Shown: positions 41,072-42,884 of the stretch, piece after piece | How the letters are laid out: each line of letters starts with the position of its first letter | Position numbering within the stretch: the first letter of the stretch is position 1 | NCBI RefSeq assembly: GCF_000308575.1 | Contig: NZ_BAFZ01000156.1 | Span: forward strand, 1-42,884 | Direction of reading: 5' to 3' | Length of the DNA: 42,884 nt | From: Nocardia exalbida NBRC 100660 | GTDB taxonomy: Bacteria; Actinomycetota; Actinomycetes; Mycobacteriales; Mycobacteriaceae | Notes under the pieces: model-generated | Seen by the model: the letters and a program-made list of their open reading frames with translations, nothing else | What the model was told of the DNA's origin: nothing | Databases searched by the model: none | Position numbers and translations under genes: made by a program

Positions 41072-42010
41072 ATGCTCACCTACTTTCAAGCGACTGTCAT
41101 CGGTGCGGTGCAGGGGGTCACCGAACTCTTCCCGATTTCCAGCCTGGGTCACTCCGTGCTGGTCGCAGCATGGCTCGGAGGCGATTGGGAGAAGCTGACC
41201 GGCGAAGGCGAATCCGGCACAGGCACACCGTATCTGGCGTTCGTGGTGGCGCTGCACGTGGCGACGGCGGTCGCGCTGCTCGGCTACTACTGGCGGGACT
41301 GGTGTGCCATCGTCGCGGGTTTCCTCACCACACTGCGAACCGGGCGCCTCGACACCATCCCGCAGCGGCTGGCGTGGCTGATCGTCATCGCCACCGTTCC
41401 CGTCGGCGTGCTCGGCTTTCTGCTGGAACATCCCTTGCACGCCTTGTTCGGGGCGCCGATCTACGCCGCCGTCTTCTTGGCGCTCAACGGTGTCGTGCTG
41501 ATCATCGGTGAGGGACTGCGCCGACGGAACGAACCGTCCCTGGCCGAATACGGTCGGCGGTTCGCCCTGCGGCAGTCCCACAGCGGCACTCTCACCGCCG
41601 AGGCGGAGCCTCGCCGCCAATCCGACCGGCCATTGGCCGCCCTCGGGCCGAGGGACGCCCTCGGTATCGGCTTCGTCCAAGTCGGCGCGCTGCTGACCGG
41701 TTTCAGCCGGGCGGGCCTGACCATGGTCGGCGGTCTGTGGCGTGGTCTCACACACGAGCACGCGGCGAAATTCGCCTTCCTGCTGGCCACTCCGGCGATC
41801 CTGGGCGCGGGACTGCTGGAGATACCCGAGCTGGTCGGCCCGAAGACCGACGGCATCCGGGGGCCGGTGCTGGTCGGCGCCCTCGTGTCCGGGGTGTCGT
41901 CGTGGCTGGCGGTGCGGTTCCTGGAGCGGTACTTCCAGACCCGCACGCTGCTGCCGTTCGCCGTGTACTGCCTCGCCGCCGGGGCCGTCTCGGTCGTCCA
42001 CTTCGGCTGA
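41072..42010 (+). CDS. uppP: Undecaprenyl-diphosphatase-type membrane phosphatase (UppP/BacA family)
   Basis: 312 residues, about eight membrane helices. The family's first box appears as QGVTELFPISSLGHSVLV and the second as GFSRAGLTMVGGLWRGL, in place of the usual PG-S-R-S-G. Both retain the Glu, Ser and Arg needed for catalysis. It dephosphorylates undecaprenyl diphosphate to recycle the lipid carrier for cell-wall polymers, and can give bacitracin resistance. The loop between 165 and 200 (NEPSLAEYGRRFALRQSHSG...) is longer than in E. coli. It is 73 bp after the aldolase stop and may be read through from that operon or have its own promoter. It ends 39 bp from the convergent NRPS gene. Confidence 0.9.
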   Translation: MLTYFQATVIGAVQGVTELFPISSLGHSVLVAAWLGGDWEKLTGEGESGTGTPYLAFVVALHVATAVALLGYYWRDWCAIVAGFLTTLRTGRLDTIPQRLAWLIVIATVPVGVLGFLLEHPLHALFGAPIYAAVFLALNGVVLIIGEGLRRRNEPSLAEYGRRFALRQSHSGTLTAEAEPRRQSDRPLAALGPRDALGIGFVQVGALLTGFSRAGLTMVGGLWRGLTHEHAAKFAFLLATPAILGAGLLEIPELVGPKTDGIRGPVLVGALVSGVSSWLAVRFLERYFQTRTLLPFAVYCLAAGAVSVVHFG

Positions 42011-42049
42011 GGTCTCCCTCCGCCGGGCGATCGAGTGACCGAGGTGTGA

Positions 42050-42884
42050 TCAACTGGCCTCCCATTCGTCGGCCTGCGCTGCACCATCGGTGTCCAGGAT
42101 GACCGTCGCGCCGACGGTCCCGCCTGCGATCAGTTCGATCAGCGCGGCGGAGGATCCCGGTTCGCCGCTGGGCAGGATCTGGGATTCGTAGGTGAGTTCG
42201 GCGTGGTCGCGCAATTGCGCGGCGGCCGTGGCCAAGTCGTCGTAGCTGAGGGTCCGATCGCCGAGGAAAGCGGTGTCGCTCCCGCGCAGTGTGCGGGTGC
42301 GGTGGGCGTAGGTGACCGGGCGGGGTGATTCGGCGGCGATCTCCGCGACGACGGTGGGGTCGTCGAGGGCGAGCCAGTCGACCGTGTCGCTGGACCGGCT
42401 GTCGCCGAGCGTGAGTCCGATCTTGATCTCGAACTCATCGGGCAGCTGTGCGTCGAGTGCGTCGACCGGGACCACGGCGGCGCCGGTTTTGAGTATCGCC
42501 CAGGTGGCGATGACCGCTTCGATGCCGCGATCCAGCCGCACCGCCACGCCCGCGCCGGGGCCGCAGCCGCGCGCGATCAGCACGCGCGCCAACCGCGACG
42601 AGCGGATTTCGAGGTCGTGGTAGGACACGTCGATATCGTCGACGACGACGGCGGGGGCGTCCGGGTCGTCTTCCACCGCGGCCACGAGTGCCTGGGCCAG
42701 TGTGGTGCCCGCCGTCGTCGCCGCTGCCTGCGGTGCGGTGGCGTCCGTTCTGGTTGTGATGCGTTCCCGTTCGGTTGCGTCGAGGATGTCGATGTCGCCG
42801 ATGGGGGTGTGGGGGTTGGTGGCGATGGTGGTGAGGATGCGGTGGAGGCGGTGGCCGAGGGTTTGGATGGTGGTTTCGTCGAAG
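42050..42884 (-). CDS. C-terminal part of a nonribosomal peptide synthetase ending in a truncated adenylation domain (5' end outside window)
   Basis: The frame is open from the right edge to TGA 42050-42052. It begins with the end of a condensation domain (FVETTIQTLGHRLHRILTTI, then PIGDIDILDATERER), then a short linker and an adenylation-domain N-terminus: VSYHDLEIRSSRLARVL (A1-like), GPGAGVAVRLDRGIEAVIAT and LKTGAAVVPVD (A2). After that the expected A3 P-loop (SGTTGxPKG), A5, A7 and A8 motifs, the carrier protein and any thioesterase are missing. The frame goes through RTLSYDDLATAAAQLRDHAE and stops after DEWEAS. So the last module cannot activate an amino acid as seen. Sequence between 42770 and 42884 has repetitive codons, as expected in recombining NRPS modules. 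Confidence 0.85.
   Translation of the reverse strand, partial: FDETTIQTLGHRLHRILTTIATNPHTPIGDIDILDATERERITTRTDATAPQAAATTAGTTLAQALVAAVEDDPDAPAVVVDDIDVSYHDLEIRSSRLARVLIARGCGPGAGVAVRLDRGIEAVIATWAILKTGAAVVPVDALDAQLPDEFEIKIGLTLGDSRSSDTVDWLALDDPTVVAEIAAESPRPVTYAHRTRTLRGSDTAFLGDRTLSYDDLATAAAQLRDHAELTYESQILPSGEPGSSAALIELIAGGTVGATVILDTDGAAQADEWEAS

Overview
The window is high-G+C DNA with dense, mostly two-direction gene packing. It looks like a mycolic-acid actinomycete, most likely Nocardia or a close relative. The reasons are an MspA-type outer-membrane porin (a family confined to mycolate bacteria), a mycothiol-dependent isomerase-family protein, an F420/deazaflavin-reductase-like protein, many TetR regulators, a C40-type carotenoid operon, a meta-cleavage lower pathway and the end of a nonribosomal peptide synthetase (NRPS). 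Species-level assignment is inference. I saw no rRNA, tRNA, CRISPR array, transposase or phage gene.

Layout. 1-5.2 kb: tail of a Pro/Gln-rich coiled-coil protein, a DUF2165-like membrane protein, the msrB-msrA methionine sulfoxide repair operon, then a membrane protein plus a PF10118-type protein read away from a TetR regulator across a perfect palindromic operator. 5.2-10.7 kb: deazaflavin-reductase-like protein, cytochrome P450, MDMPI-family protein, CocE/NonD hydrolase and a TetR regulator. 10.8-24.0 kb: a light/oxidative/osmotic-stress block with a divergent photolyase, hemerythrin, manganese catalase, GH13 and GH1 glycosidases, an SDR, TerD, crtE-crtI-crtB, a small secreted protein and a LitR/CarH-like MerR regulator. 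24.2-33.4 kb: TetR/DUF6463 pair with tandem operators, MspA porin with an overlapping secreted Pro-rich protein, GH15 trehalase-like enzyme, a TetR/DUF4334/alcohol dehydrogenase unit and cytochrome bd oxidase (cydAB). 33.4-37.2 kb: a sparse stretch with two small ORFs, a FabG-like SDR and a catalytically degenerate erythromycin-esterase homologue behind a 12+12 bp palindrome. 37.2-42.9 kb: IclR regulator divergent from a hydratase/acylating aldehyde dehydrogenase/aldolase operon, an UppP-like phosphatase, and the convergent C-terminus of an NRPS that ends inside an abortive adenylation domain.

How the genes fit together. The central block reads as a stress island. It covers photorepair, peroxide disposal, iron/oxygen handling, carotenoid quenching and sugar turnover. 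Two minus-strand promoter regions there (crtE and the secreted protein) share a 17-nt element next to the LitR-like gene. Several stress genes are preceded by GTTT-N15-GGGTA-like sequences resembling actinobacterial general-stress sigma promoters. Several regulator/target pairs carry operators visible by eye. Many intergenic hairpins are strong stems without a U-tract, as expected for actinobacterial terminators.
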